A stretch of DNA of 40,017 nucleotides from Anaerolineales bacterium (lineage in GTDB: Bacteria > Chloroflexota > Anaerolineae > 4572-78 > NAK82): contig CP070811.1 of the NCBI GenBank assembly GCA_020343875.1, positions 3,361,625 through 3,401,641 on the forward strand, in the 5' to 3' direction. The notes beneath the pieces are model-generated. The model worked only from the letters and a program-made list of their open reading frames with translations. It was not told the DNA's origin and did not search any database. Position numbers and translations under genes: made by a program. Shown here one piece after another: positions 1 to 8,538 of this stretch (position 1 is its first letter; each line of letters begins with the position of its first letter).

Positions 1-227
1 CCAGGGAGTGGTCGTGACCGGGCGGTTGGTTCTGGGCAGATAGGATGGACCCGGTTGGCTTCACTACGCAAATCGGAAAACTTCCAAGCTGCCGGGACCA
101 GACCGTCCCCTGCTGGCCAAGGAACGTACGTCCACTTGGGAGCCTGCTCTACCGGACAGCCTACGAAGGCACCTGAGCGCCAAAACACCATCCTGCGGTC
201 AAGTGGATGTAGCGCGCATTGTCGGTA
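1..227. other. no gene seen at left edge
   Basis: I see no convincing reading frame, RNA gene or repeat on either strand. If the integron reading of the neighbouring region is right, this would be the next cassette position leftward, but no open cassette gene begins here. Confidence 0.4.
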
Positions 228-285
<58 letters not shown>

Positions 286-290
286 CGGAA

Positions 291-724
<434 letters not shown>

Positions 725-733
725 CGCTTACTT

Positions 734-797
734 GCTAACGAGAAGTACTCAGCCGGCGTGCTTCCGGCTAACGAGTCGGCTGCACGCGGTGTTAGCC
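734..797 (-). repeat. attC-like hairpin upstream of SnoaL-like gene
   Basis: On the minus strand this roughly 64-base element begins with GGGCTAAC and ends with CGTTAGC. It has internal arms GCAGCCG and CGGCTGAG around a variable centre. The outer GCTAAC/GTTAGC pair and inner CAGCCG/CGGCTG pair give the two-box attC architecture. It lies between the start of the SnoaL-like gene and the end of the decayed ABM paralogue, as expected for a cassette boundary. The exact 7-base consensus is not fully matched. Confidence 0.55.
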
Positions 798-829
798 CAC
801 GTTAATGGCTAGCTTTGATTGCAGCCGTT

Positions 830-1013
830 TCAGTCCGTTCTGCCTGATTTGAGGCGAATGTATCCGCCCGCAGGTTGGGGCCAGAGAGTCCATTTGGCTC
901 CTCGACCTACCATCTTGACCAAGGCGTCCAGAATCATCTCGCTGGGCGCTACATTCTTTGGTTTTGCCCTGCTTGACCTTTTGATAGGCAATGAAAATGG
1001 TCGGTTCAGGCCT
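830..1013 (-). pseudogene. deleted paralogue of the ABM-like gene at 1499-1873
   Basis: The minus-strand translation from 1013 reads (R)PEPTIFIAYQKVKQGKTKE, matching the N-terminus MPEPIVFISRNRIKEGKADE of the intact gene at 1499-1873. In another frame, ending at the TGA at 830, it reads AP..L.KMVGRGA..PAGGYIR, matching the intact C-terminus AP..LEKMKKIVGPG..YTGGFIR. The central two-thirds is missing, the frames differ and the start codon is AGG, so this is a dead copy. It shows that the ABM-like gene was once present in at least two diverged copies in this array. Confidence 0.65.
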
Positions 1014-1041
1014 AGATTTGTCCTTGTGGGCGAAAGATTTG

Positions 1042-1473
1042 CTAGATTTCGGACTCCATCAGTTGCTTCCTGATCTGGGCGGCGTGCTCCAGCCGGCTGT
1101 TTAGAAAAGTCTTGTCCGCGTTTTCGTCCATCCAGGGTATATCAATGATGGTCGTGATCTTGGTCTGGTTCTCGTTGATTGCCTCAAACGTAGTCCTGCC
1201 GTGCATGACAGCAGGACCGTCATGGATCACCATTGCAAGCACGCGATTCGGCTCGAATTCCACAACTTCCATCGTCCCTTCGATGGGAGTCCCGCTGCGT
1301 TTGTTGCGCCTGTGGATGATCGTCCCAACACCAATGGGAGCGTCGGAATCTAGCCAGAGTTCGATGTCTGGATCCCAGCGGGGGTGATTGCGAACATGTT
1401 CCACCGCGAAGAAGTGGAACACCTTATCGATTGGACGGTCGATCACTTGTGAGGATTCAAACTGTAGAGCCAT
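1042..1473 (-). CDS. SRPBCC (START/Bet v1-like) domain protein, 143 aa
   Basis: The protein opens with FESSQVIDRPIDKVFHFFAVEHVRNHPRWDP, the classical first strand, helix and W/P motif of polyketide-cyclase/dehydrase-type SRPBCC folds. It then alternates strands (GTIIHRR, EGTMEVVEFEPNRVLAM) and closes with a long C-terminal helix (NSRLEHAAQIRKQLMESE). Such proteins bind a hydrophobic ligand in a deep cavity; the ligand is unknown. I chose the ATG at 1473 because AAGG lies 8 bases upstream; a GTG three codons earlier is also in frame. It lies 25 bases after the ABM-like gene and is probably co-transcribed with it inside the integron-like array. Confidence 0.75.
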   Translation of the reverse strand: MALQFESSQVIDRPIDKVFHFFAVEHVRNHPRWDPDIELWLDSDAPIGVGTIIHRRNKRSGTPIEGTMEVVEFEPNRVLAMVIHDGPAVMHGRTTFEAINENQTKITTIIDIPWMDENADKTFLNSRLEHAAQIRKQLMESEI

Positions 1474-1498
1474 CGTCTTCACCTTTTACCGATTCAAC

Positions 1499-1873
1499 TC
1501 AACGAATAAAGCCGCCCGTGTAAACTGGGCTGATACTCACAGCGACGCCTGGTCCCACTATCTTTTTCATCTTCTCCAAAGTGGCAGGGTTGGGCGCTCC
1601 AAAGATCTCAATGCCGATGGGCTCGATAAATTCATACGTTTTCTTGGAACGCTCATCGGCTCCCTGTATTTGTTGGTCAAACGCGCCCGCATTGGGAAAG
1701 AGACGGACAATCGTAACTTCAGCGGTCTCTTCATTCTCGTAGGCAAGTTGGGCTATCGTCCCTGGTTTGCCGCCAAAGACTGGCTGGACGATTTGCTGAT
1801 AGTGCATCCTAAATTCATCAGCTTTGCCCTCCTTGATTCTATTGCGGCTGATGAAAACGATAGGCTCGGGCAT
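1499..1873 (-). CDS. antibiotic-biosynthesis-monooxygenase (ABM)-like protein, 124 aa
   Basis: The start MPEPIVFISRNRIKEGKADEFRMHYQ, with a beta strand followed by a K-x2-EF/helix, resembles dimeric alpha+beta barrel proteins of the ABM family. These include cofactor-free monooxygenases and many uncharacterised small proteins. The C-terminal third (APNPATLEKMKKIVGPGV...TGGFIR) is not a standard ABM element and recurs in the broken paralogue at 830-1013. An AAGGAG site precedes the ATG by about 8 bases. The function is unknown. With the SRPBCC gene it forms a two-gene unit transcribed away from the recombinase remnant. Confidence 0.65.
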   Translation of the reverse strand: MPEPIVFISRNRIKEGKADEFRMHYQQIVQPVFGGKPGTIAQLAYENEETAEVTIVRLFPNAGAFDQQIQGADERSKKTYEFIEPIGIEIFGAPNPATLEKMKKIVGPGVAVSISPVYTGGFIR

Positions 1874-1903
1874 TGGTTTTCTCCTTCAATTGATAAGTAG
1901 TGG

Positions 1904-1949
1904 GCTAGCGGCGCGGCGGATGAGCCGCCCGCAGCAGAGGCGCGCCAGC
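1904..1949 (-). repeat. GC-rich hairpin, possible degenerate attC/attI boundary
   Basis: A strongly self-complementary, GC-rich stretch (GGCGCG/CGCGCC outer arms, GGCGG/CCGCC inner arms) bounded by GCTAGC and GCCAGC lies between the first cassette-type gene and the recombinase remnant. The position fits the attI/first-attC junction of an integron. About 11 bases are unpaired and the core heptamers are not recognisable, so the assignment is tentative. Confidence 0.25.
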
Positions 1950-2023
1950 GCCGAGACAGGCAAGTCGCTCGACAGGCGGAGCTCAACAAGCGCGTCAGTT
2001 GTCATACTTTCCGCCACAGCTTT
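1946..2023 (+). pseudogene. C-terminal remnant of an IntI-like tyrosine recombinase
   Basis: The plus-strand frame reads QRRDRQVARQAELNKRV then SCHTFRHSF. This closely resembles the segment of integron integrases leading into the catalytic box II (H-x-x-R: CHTFRHSFAT). Homology stops after RHSF, and nothing upstream of about 1946 resembles the rest of the enzyme, so only about 26 codons survive. Its direction, away from the minus-strand cassette-like genes to the left, is that of intI relative to its array. A fragment of another tyrosine recombinase cannot be excluded. Confidence 0.5.
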
Positions 2024-2074
2024 GGTTCTGGCGCACGCCCGAAACCTGCTCTTCTCGAAGAGTCGACTACTCTT

Positions 2075-2569
2075 TCAGCCTTTGCCCACCAGGGCCGGCC
2101 AGTCAATGGCCTGCATAGTGATTCGCAACCCGTGGTCGTCGTCCACCGCGTGGAAGCTCAGATTCAGGAAGACCTGCTCAGCCAAGGGGCGAACTAACTC
2201 CAGCGGGATGACCTCGTCCCGTAATCCGTGGTAAACAACTGCTGGCACCGACACGGGCGGGGGTAAGGCCTGGGCAAAATCGGGCCAGATGAGAGCAGGG
2301 GCCAGCATAATGAGCTTCTTCACTTGCTGTGAGTGCTGAGCGGTGAAAAGAGCCCCCATCAAGCCGCCGAAGCTGGAACCGACGATGGTCCAGCTCGATC
2401 CACCTGAGAGGATAGCCGTGAGGCGAGCCATACGATTCTCCAGCGGGCCATCAAAATCCGGGGTAAGGATGTCAGGAAACAGCCCGCGCAGCAGGTTACC
2501 TTTAAACCCCTGTCCACTGCTGATCAGGCCATGAATGAAGATGAGATTTCGGCTGAGTGGATCACGCAT
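2075..2569 (-). CDS. small alpha/beta hydrolase, about 164 aa
   Basis: This is a compact alpha/beta-hydrolase with an oxyanion HG (IFIHG, residues 10-14) and nucleophile elbow GSSFGG with Ser66. The candidate acid is Asp118 (HGLRDEVIP) and the base His146 (DDDHGL). The order and spacing match the YqiA/RsbQ-like small esterase group with no lid domain. I set the start at the Met just before the first strand; a longer in-frame GTG start at 2656 adds 29 unmatched residues and neither start has a clear ribosome site. It is divergent from the LacI-type gene and may share its control region. Confidence 0.75.
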   Translation of the reverse strand: MRDPLSRNLIFIHGLISSGQGFKGNLLRGLFPDILTPDFDGPLENRMARLTAILSGGSSWTIVGSSFGGLMGALFTAQHSQQVKKLIMLAPALIWPDFAQALPPPVSVPAVVYHGLRDEVIPLELVRPLAEQVFLNLSFHAVDDDHGLRITMQAIDWPALVGKG

Positions 2570-2669
2570 CGCAGTAGTGTGCTGTTCACAGATTTTACTG
2601 AATATATCATAATTCCTGAACCGGTGCAATGTAATCCAGGCCCCGGCCTTCACCACAGGGCATTCCTTC

Positions 2670-2698
2670 TTGACAAACCGGAACCATCAGTGTAAACT
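2670..2698 (+). promoter_or_regulatory. sigma-70-type promoter of the LacI-type gene
   Basis: A perfect TTGACA at 2670-2675 is followed after 17 bases by TAAACT at 2693-2698, with TG one base upstream as an extended -10. The predicted start near 2705 falls inside the adjacent palindromic operator, which suits autorepression. Confidence 0.7.
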
Positions 2699-2700
2699 CG

Positions 2701-2730
2701 CTCGTGATCGCTCACGTGAACGCTCACGAG
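2701..2730. promoter_or_regulatory. double-symmetric operator, likely LacI-family site
   Basis: A 30-base element is centred at 2715.5. The core TCACGTGA (2712-2719) is a perfect palindrome, and outer arms CTCGTGA (2701-2707) and TCACGAG (2724-2730) form a second perfect inverted repeat about the same centre. It lies between the -10 box and the start codon at 2738. A CG-centred palindrome is usual for LacI-family operators. Confidence 0.65.
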
Positions 2731-2737
2731 ATCTGAG

Positions 2738-3742
2738 ATGAATCGAAGAGTCACTATCGAAGACGTGGCCCGCTTAGCCGGCGTCTCGCGCCAGACAGTC
2801 TCGCGGGCCATCAACAACAAAGGAGAGATCAGCCCCCTCACCCTGAATCGAGTGATGGCGGCTGTAGAGGCATTGGATTACCGGCCCAGCGGTGTGGCCC
2901 GTGGCCTGGCCACCCAGCGGACTCGTACCATCGGCCTGATTGTGCCTGACATCACCAACCCCTTCTTCCCCGAAGTGGCCCGGGGCGTGCAAGACGTAGC
3001 ACGGGGCAACGGGTACAGCGTTTTCCTGTGCAACACTGACGAAAGCCCGCGCGAGGAACTACAGGCTCTGCAATCTCTGGCCGCCCAGCCAGTGGATGGC
3101 ATCATCCTCTTCGGCTCTCGTATCAGCGATGACGACCTGATCGCCTTCACCGATCGCTATCACCCCCTGGTGGTGCTCAACCGCTTCCTGCAGCGTCCAG
3201 GCGTCAGCCTGATCCTGGTAGACAATCAGCGAGGCGCGAAGCTGGCGGTGGATTACCTGGCCGATCAGAGGCACGCTGCCATCGGGCTGCTGGCGGGGCC
3301 GGTCACATCGCCTAGCAGCGCACAGCGTGTCGAGGGGTACCGCCAGGCGATGGCAGCCCACGGCCTGCCCGTCGACGAGAATTGGATTCTACCCGGCCCC
3401 CCGACCATTGAGGGAGGGTATGAGGCCGCCCGCCTGCTGTTGGCGGGGCATCCTCAGATAACGGCCCTTTTTGCCTATAACGACCTGCGAGCCTGGGGAG
3501 CCATTCAAGCCTGCCAAGAGCTGGGCCGGCGTGTGCCCCATCAGTGCACCATTATCGGGTTCGACGACATCCGCCTGGCGGCTATGGTCAGCCCATCGTT
3601 AACCAGCGTGCGGGTTGACAAGTACTACCTGGGTCAGCAGGCAATGAGTCGCCTACTGAACATGCTGGAAGAGCCTGAGGCCACCTTCCCCCCCATCCAA
3701 GTGGGGGTAGAATTGGTGATGCGTGAGTCAGCGCCAGCGTAA
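2738..3742 (+). CDS. LacI/GalR-family transcriptional regulator, 334 aa
   Basis: The N-terminal helix-turn-helix VTIEDVARLAGVSRQTVSRAINNKGEIS (about residues 5-32) and hinge-helix region YRPSGVARGLATQRT are textbook LacI family. They are followed by a periplasmic-binding-like effector domain (TIGLIVPDITNPFFPEVARG onward, ending VGVELVMRES). It is expected to sense a sugar acid or sugar phosphate and control the downstream catabolic genes. The palindrome immediately upstream argues for autoregulation. It is the first gene of a plus-strand run of sugar-acid genes and is separated from the next gene by 105 bases. Effector identity cannot be read from sequence. Confidence 0.92.
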   Translation: MNRRVTIEDVARLAGVSRQTVSRAINNKGEISPLTLNRVMAAVEALDYRPSGVARGLATQRTRTIGLIVPDITNPFFPEVARGVQDVARGNGYSVFLCNTDESPREELQALQSLAAQPVDGIILFGSRISDDDLIAFTDRYHPLVVLNRFLQRPGVSLILVDNQRGAKLAVDYLADQRHAAIGLLAGPVTSPSSAQRVEGYRQAMAAHGLPVDENWILPGPPTIEGGYEAARLLLAGHPQITALFAYNDLRAWGAIQACQELGRRVPHQCTIIGFDDIRLAAMVSPSLTSVRVDKYYLGQQAMSRLLNMLEEPEATFPPIQVGVELVMRESAPA

Positions 3743-3847
3743 GGAAATTGGAGATTACAGGCTATGAATCAGCCGTCATAGAATCCAAAGCCAAGCCTCA
3801 AACCCACTATCTCCGATCTCTAACCTCAAACGAACAGGGAGTGAATT

Positions 3848-4681
3848 ATGGATCTCAAACAACTCACAAAGATGTACGACTTTACTGGCAAATCAGTAGT
3901 CATCACTGGTGGAGCCGGTATTCTGGGCGGCGATCTCGCATGTACGCTGGCAGAATGCGGCGCCAACGTGGCCATTGTGGATCTTGATCCATCTCTGGCT
4001 GAGCGGCTGATGCCTCGTCTTGAAGCCAGCGCGGGCCGAGCCATCGTGCTGGGCACAGACGTGCTTAAGACCGAAGCTTTGGAGCAGACTGCTCAGCAAG
4101 TGATCCAGGCCTTCGGGCGAATAGACTGCCTGGTTAATGCTGCCGGCGGCAATAGCCCGCGTGCTACCACGGGTCCCGATCAACCCTTCTTTCAACTGCC
4201 CCCGGATGCCTTGCGTTTTGTCTTCGAATTGAATATCATAGGTACGATTCTGCCCAGCCAGGTTTTCGGGAGGTATATGGCCGATCAGAGGGAGGGAGTC
4301 ATTCTTAACATATCGTCCATGAATGCATTCCGTCCTCTGACCAAAATTCCAGCCTATTCGGCGGCCAAGGCCGCCGTCAGCAACTTCACGCAATGGCTGG
4401 CGGTTCACATGGCTCAAGAGTATTCGACGGGGATCCGGGTGAATGCCATAGCGCCTGGCTTCTTCCTTACCCTACAGAATAAGTTCTTGCTAACTGAGGA
4501 GGCCACTGGCGAATTGACGCCACGTGGGAAGACCATCCTCGAGCACACCCCTATGGGCCGCTTTGGCCAGCCAGAGGACTTGGTGGGCACAGTGCTATGG
4601 CTGCTTTCGCCGGCCTCGGCCTTCGTTACCGGGGTGGTCGTACCCATCGACGGAGGCTTCTCGGCCTTTAGTGGGGTTTAG
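3848..4681 (+). CDS. SDR-family oxidoreductase, probable D-mannonate oxidoreductase (fructuronate reductase)
   Basis: This is a classical short-chain dehydrogenase of 277 aa. It has the dinucleotide motif TGGAGILGG (residues 20-28), NAAG (97-100) and the catalytic Ser156/157 - Tyr170 - Lys174 set (NISSMNAF...YSAAK). The acidic VDLD at 44-47 after strand 2 favours NAD(H). The C-terminus DGGFSAFSGV and the extended 103-120 loop are features I associate with SDR-type mannonate oxidoreductases, which interconvert fructuronate and mannonate and replace the non-homologous UxuB. Co-location with UxaE supports this. The alternative is another polyol or sugar-acid dehydrogenase of the KduD type. Confidence 0.75.
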   Translation: MDLKQLTKMYDFTGKSVVITGGAGILGGDLACTLAECGANVAIVDLDPSLAERLMPRLEASAGRAIVLGTDVLKTEALEQTAQQVIQAFGRIDCLVNAAGGNSPRATTGPDQPFFQLPPDALRFVFELNIIGTILPSQVFGRYMADQREGVILNISSMNAFRPLTKIPAYSAAKAAVSNFTQWLAVHMAQEYSTGIRVNAIAPGFFLTLQNKFLLTEEATGELTPRGKTILEHTPMGRFGQPEDLVGTVLWLLSPASAFVTGVVVPIDGGFSAFSGV

Positions 4682-4775
4682 CAGCGCCCAATCTTCTAAC
4701 CAGTGCAGTCTCAAGCCAATAGGTCCGCAACTGGACTGCAGTCAAACATTAACTACACCAGCAATGGAGGGTAAC

Positions 4776-5672
4776 ATGGCAGACTATCCCGAAGCAGCCC
4801 GTCCCCTGGCGGAGCTAAAACCCAACCACCCGTTCTTCGTCGGTATCGACTCCGACGGCTGCGCCTTCGACACGATGGAGATCAAGCACAAAGAGTGCTT
4901 CTGCCCCAACATCGTCAAGCATTGGGGGTTGCAGCCCGTATCGAAGTACGCGCGTGAGGCGGCAGAATTCGTCAATCTGTATTCCAAGTGGCGAGGCATC
5001 AACCGCTGGCCAGCGGTGGTCATGGTCTTTGACCTGTTGCGTGAGCGGTCTGAAGTCATCGCCCGCCACGCCGATATCCCCCAGGCGACCAAACTCCGTG
5101 AATTCATCAACTCGGGTTTCCCCCTCAGCAATGATGGGTTGCAGGACTATATGGCTGAGCACCACGATCCAGAATTGGAACGGAGTTTGGCCTGGAGCGA
5201 GGCGGTGAATGCCACCATTGCCGATGTGGTATATGGCGTGCCTCCTTTCCCTTACGTGCGCGAGAGCCTGGAATTAATGCAGGGACAGGCCGATATGGTG
5301 GTCGTCAGTGCCACCCCCACCGAGGCCCTCACCCGCGAATGGCACGAACACGGCATTGACCGCTATGTGCGGGCGATTGCGGGGCAAGAAATGGGCACCA
5401 AGAAACAACATCTGGCCCTGGCTGCTGGCGACAAATACCTCCCTGCTCACGTGCTGATGATCGGAGATGCACCGGGTGATATGAAAGCGGCCCGGGCCAA
5501 CAATTCCCTATTCTATCCCATCAACCCTGGTGCTGAGGATAAGTCGTGGGAACGCTTCTACAAAGAGTCCTTTCAGCGTTTTATCGAGGGTAGCTACGCT
5601 GGCCAATACGAGGCAGAACTAATCGCCGAGTTCGAGGCCTATCTGCCCGAAGTACCGCCGTGGAAAAAGTAG
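4776..5672 (+). CDS. HAD-superfamily hydrolase, 298 aa, unknown substrate
   Basis: HAD motif I is GIDSDGCAFDT with nucleophile Asp25 and acid/base Asp27. Motif II is VVVSATPTEAL, and motif IV is MIGDAPGDMKAA near residues 230-241. A large helical cap lies between motifs I and II. The ATG at 4776 has GGAGG five bases upstream; upstream extensions lack this. It sits 18 bases before the LarA-family gene inside the sugar-acid operon. It may dephosphorylate a sugar-acid phosphate or clear a dead-end product, but this is inference from context only. Confidence 0.7.
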   Translation: MADYPEAARPLAELKPNHPFFVGIDSDGCAFDTMEIKHKECFCPNIVKHWGLQPVSKYAREAAEFVNLYSKWRGINRWPAVVMVFDLLRERSEVIARHADIPQATKLREFINSGFPLSNDGLQDYMAEHHDPELERSLAWSEAVNATIADVVYGVPPFPYVRESLELMQGQADMVVVSATPTEALTREWHEHGIDRYVRAIAGQEMGTKKQHLALAAGDKYLPAHVLMIGDAPGDMKAARANNSLFYPINPGAEDKSWERFYKESFQRFIEGSYAGQYEAELIAEFEAYLPEVPPWKK

Positions 5673-5690
5673 CCAAGTGTGAGGTGAAGA

Positions 5691-6959
5691 ATGGCACCTG
5701 TCGGTAAAGGCGACGCAGACAGATTCCTGACCGAAGCCGAGGTCCGCGATCTACTGACCGAGGCCCTGGAAAAGGCCGATCTGACGGGCAAGCGAGTGCT
5801 GATTCTCATCCCTGATAGCACCCGCACTGCCCCCATCCCTATGATGTTCCGCTTGTTCCATGACTTGCTAACCGGCCGGGTGGCTGCCCTGGACTATCTG
5901 GTGGCTCTGGGCACTCACCAGCCCATGAACGATGCAGCTTTGAGCCAGCTGGTCGGCCAGCCAGTGGTGAACGGCCGGGTAGGAGACACGCACGTCTTCA
6001 ACCACGCCTGGGAACGGCCAGAGACCTTCATCACCCTGGGCACCATTCCCAGCGACAGGATTGAAGAAATCAGTCAGGGCTTGCTGTCTCAAGAAGTGCC
6101 GGTGAGGCTGAACCGGCTGATCCTGGACTACGACAGCATCTTCATCTGCGGCCCCACCTTTCCTCACGAAGTGGTCGGCTTTTCGGGGGGAAACAAGTAC
6201 TTCTTCCCCGGTATCAGCGGGCCAGAGGTCATTAATTTCTCCCACTGGCTGGGGGCGCTCATTACCAGCTACCAGATCATCGGCACCCCCTATACGCCGG
6301 TACGCACGGTGATAGACCAGGCGGCCTCTTTCATCGACCGGCCCCAACTCTGTTTCAGCATGGTTGTCAAAACAGACGCCTCCCACCAAGCCAGGCTTGC
6401 CGGGCTCTACATTGGCACACCCCAGGAAGCCTATGCAGCAGCCGCTGACTTGTCAAGCCGCGTACACATCGTGTGGGTAGATCGACCTTTCCACCGGGTA
6501 CTGAGTGTGATGCCCGAAATGTACGACGACGTCTGGACTGCAGCCAAGGGGATGTATAAAATGGAGCCAGCCATCGCCGATGGCGGCGAGGTGATCATCT
6601 ACGCCCCGCACATTGACGAGATCTCGTACACCCACGGCCGCGTCATTGATGAGATCGGCTACCACGTTCGCGACTACTTTGTCGCCCAATGGGAACGCTT
6701 TAAAGACTTCCCCTGGGGCGTACTGGCTCACTCCACTCACTTGCGAGGTATGGGCACTATTGAAAACGGCGTCGAAAGACCGCGCATCAGCGTCACCCAG
6801 GCTACCCGCATCCCTCGCCAGCGTTGCGAAGGGGTGAATCTGGGTTACCTGGACCCTGACTCTGTCAAGCTGGAGGAATGGCAGGGGCGCCAGGACGACG
6901 GTATACTGATAGTGCCCAAAGCGGGAGAAATGTTGTACCGAGTCAAATCAACAAGCTGA
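5691..6959 (+). CDS. LarA-family nickel-pincer racemase/epimerase, candidate D-gluconate/D-mannonate 2-epimerase
   Basis: 422 aa. The LarA active site is complete: Arg45 in DSTRTAPIP, His76 in GTHQPM, and His159, Lys169 and His185 in PHEVVGFSGGNKYFFPG...FSHW. The 159-169-185 spacing is the same as His174-Lys184-His200 of Lactiplantibacillus LarA, where the lysine tethers the nickel-pincer cofactor. The family includes lactate and malate racemases and D-gluconate 2-epimerases. Lying between a mannonate-type SDR and 6-phosphogluconate dehydrogenase, the best guess is mannonate-gluconate epimerisation. No larB/C/E maturation genes are in the window, so the cofactor must be made elsewhere. Confidence 0.8.
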   Translation: MAPVGKGDADRFLTEAEVRDLLTEALEKADLTGKRVLILIPDSTRTAPIPMMFRLFHDLLTGRVAALDYLVALGTHQPMNDAALSQLVGQPVVNGRVGDTHVFNHAWERPETFITLGTIPSDRIEEISQGLLSQEVPVRLNRLILDYDSIFICGPTFPHEVVGFSGGNKYFFPGISGPEVINFSHWLGALITSYQIIGTPYTPVRTVIDQAASFIDRPQLCFSMVVKTDASHQARLAGLYIGTPQEAYAAAADLSSRVHIVWVDRPFHRVLSVMPEMYDDVWTAAKGMYKMEPAIADGGEVIIYAPHIDEISYTHGRVIDEIGYHVRDYFVAQWERFKDFPWGVLAHSTHLRGMGTIENGVERPRISVTQATRIPRQRCEGVNLGYLDPDSVKLEEWQGRQDDGILIVPKAGEMLYRVKSTS

Positions 6960-6978
6960 CCCTCAAAGGAGATAAGAA

Positions 6979-8433
6979 ATGGAAGCAAAAGCAGACATTG
7001 GCCTAATCGGATTGGCCGTGATGGGCCAAAACCTGGTCCTGAATATGGACGACCATGGATACACCGTGGCGGTGTTCAACCGCACAGTGTCCAAAGTAGA
7101 CGACTTCATCAACGGTAACGCCAAGGGCACTAAGGTCATCGGCACCCACTCCATCGAGGAGTTTGTGAGCGCACTCAAGCGACCACGCCGGGCAATGCTG
7201 CTGGTCAAGGCTGGCCCGGCAGTGGATAGCTTCATTGATATGCTCATCCCCCACCTGGAGGCGGGCGATATCATCATTGACGGCGGCAACTCCAACTATC
7301 AGGACACGATTCGCCGCACAGAATACGTCGAATCGAAAGGGTTGCTTTACATCGGAACCGGCGTCTCCGGCGGCGAGGAAGGGGCGCGCCATGGGCCATC
7401 AATTATGCCTGGTGGCTCGCCAGACGCCTGGCCGCATGTCAAGCCTATTCTCCAGGCCGTGGCCGCCAAAGTTGACGATGGCACGCCTTGCTGCGACTGG
7501 GTCGGCGAAAACGGTGCAGGCCATTTCGTAAAGATGACCCACAACGGCATCGAATATGGGGATATGCAGCTCATCTGCGAGGCTTACCACCTGATGAAAG
7601 AGGGGTTGGGTATGCACCCGGATGAGATGAGCGCCGTCTTCGCCGAGTGGAATGCGGGTAAGCTGGACTCGTACCTGATCGAGATCACCCGCGACATCCT
7701 GGCCTTCAAGGATGAGAACGGCGAGCACGTCGTGGAGAAGATCCTGGACACTGCTGGGCAGAAAGGCACTGGCAAATGGACCTCCATCTCGTCCCTGGAT
7801 ATGGGCATCCCCCTAACCCTGATTGGCGAGGCCGTCTTTTCCCGCTTCTTGTCCGCCCTCAAAGAGGAGCGGGTTGTTGCCTCCAAGGTTCTGAGTGGTC
7901 CGGCAGCCAAGCTGGACGGCGACAGGCAGGCCTTTATCAACGACCTGCGTGAAGCGCTGTACGCCGCCAAGATTATCTCTTACACCCAGGGCTACATGCT
8001 CATGCGGGCGGCGGCACAGGAATACGCATGGAATCTGAATTACGGTGGCATCGCCCTGATGTGGCGTGAAGGGTGCATTATCCGCTCCCTCTTCCTGGGC
8101 AAGATCAAGGAAGCCTTTGACCGAGATCCCAAGCTCAGCAACCTGCTGCTCGACCCGTACTTCAAGGAACAGGTCGAGTCGGCGCAGGAGGCCTGGCGGC
8201 GCGTGGTCGCCAAAGCAGTGGGGATGGGCATCCCGGTTCCGGCTATGTCCAGCGCCCTGGCCTTCTACGACGGCTATCGACACGAGCGCCTGCCGGCCAA
8301 CTTGCTCCAGGCCCAGCGCGACTACTTCGGTGCCCACACCTACGAGCGAGTCGACAGAGCGCGCGGCGAGTTCTTCCACACCAACTGGACCGGCACTGGC
8401 GGCGACGTAACCGCCAGCACTTACCAGGCGTAG
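6979..8433 (+). CDS. gnd: 6-phosphogluconate dehydrogenase, decarboxylating
   Basis: Full-length (484 aa; E. coli Gnd 468). It has the coenzyme motif GLAVMG (11-16) with NRT at 34-36 as expected for NADP use, GGNSNYQDT (102-110), GVSGGEEGARHGPSIMPGG (128-146) and catalytic Lys185/Asn189/Glu192 in GHFVKMTHNGIEYGDMQ. It oxidatively decarboxylates 6-phosphogluconate to ribulose 5-phosphate. It follows the LarA-family gene by 19 bases with an AAAGGAG site before the ATG, so it is clearly in the same operon. This placement points to gluconate as an intermediate of the pathway. Confidence 0.95.
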   Translation: MEAKADIGLIGLAVMGQNLVLNMDDHGYTVAVFNRTVSKVDDFINGNAKGTKVIGTHSIEEFVSALKRPRRAMLLVKAGPAVDSFIDMLIPHLEAGDIIIDGGNSNYQDTIRRTEYVESKGLLYIGTGVSGGEEGARHGPSIMPGGSPDAWPHVKPILQAVAAKVDDGTPCCDWVGENGAGHFVKMTHNGIEYGDMQLICEAYHLMKEGLGMHPDEMSAVFAEWNAGKLDSYLIEITRDILAFKDENGEHVVEKILDTAGQKGTGKWTSISSLDMGIPLTLIGEAVFSRFLSALKEERVVASKVLSGPAAKLDGDRQAFINDLREALYAAKIISYTQGYMLMRAAAQEYAWNLNYGGIALMWREGCIIRSLFLGKIKEAFDRDPKLSNLLLDPYFKEQVESAQEAWRRVVAKAVGMGIPVPAMSSALAFYDGYRHERLPANLLQAQRDYFGAHTYERVDRARGEFFHTNWTGTGGDVTASTYQA

Positions 8434-8538
8434 CAGATCAACAAATCAGCTAATCAACAAATCCAGTGATTAGTGACGGGTTGACTTGCAGGTTTGTCAG
8501 GTGTGTCCGATTTGCTGATTCCATCATGGAGGGAGACC

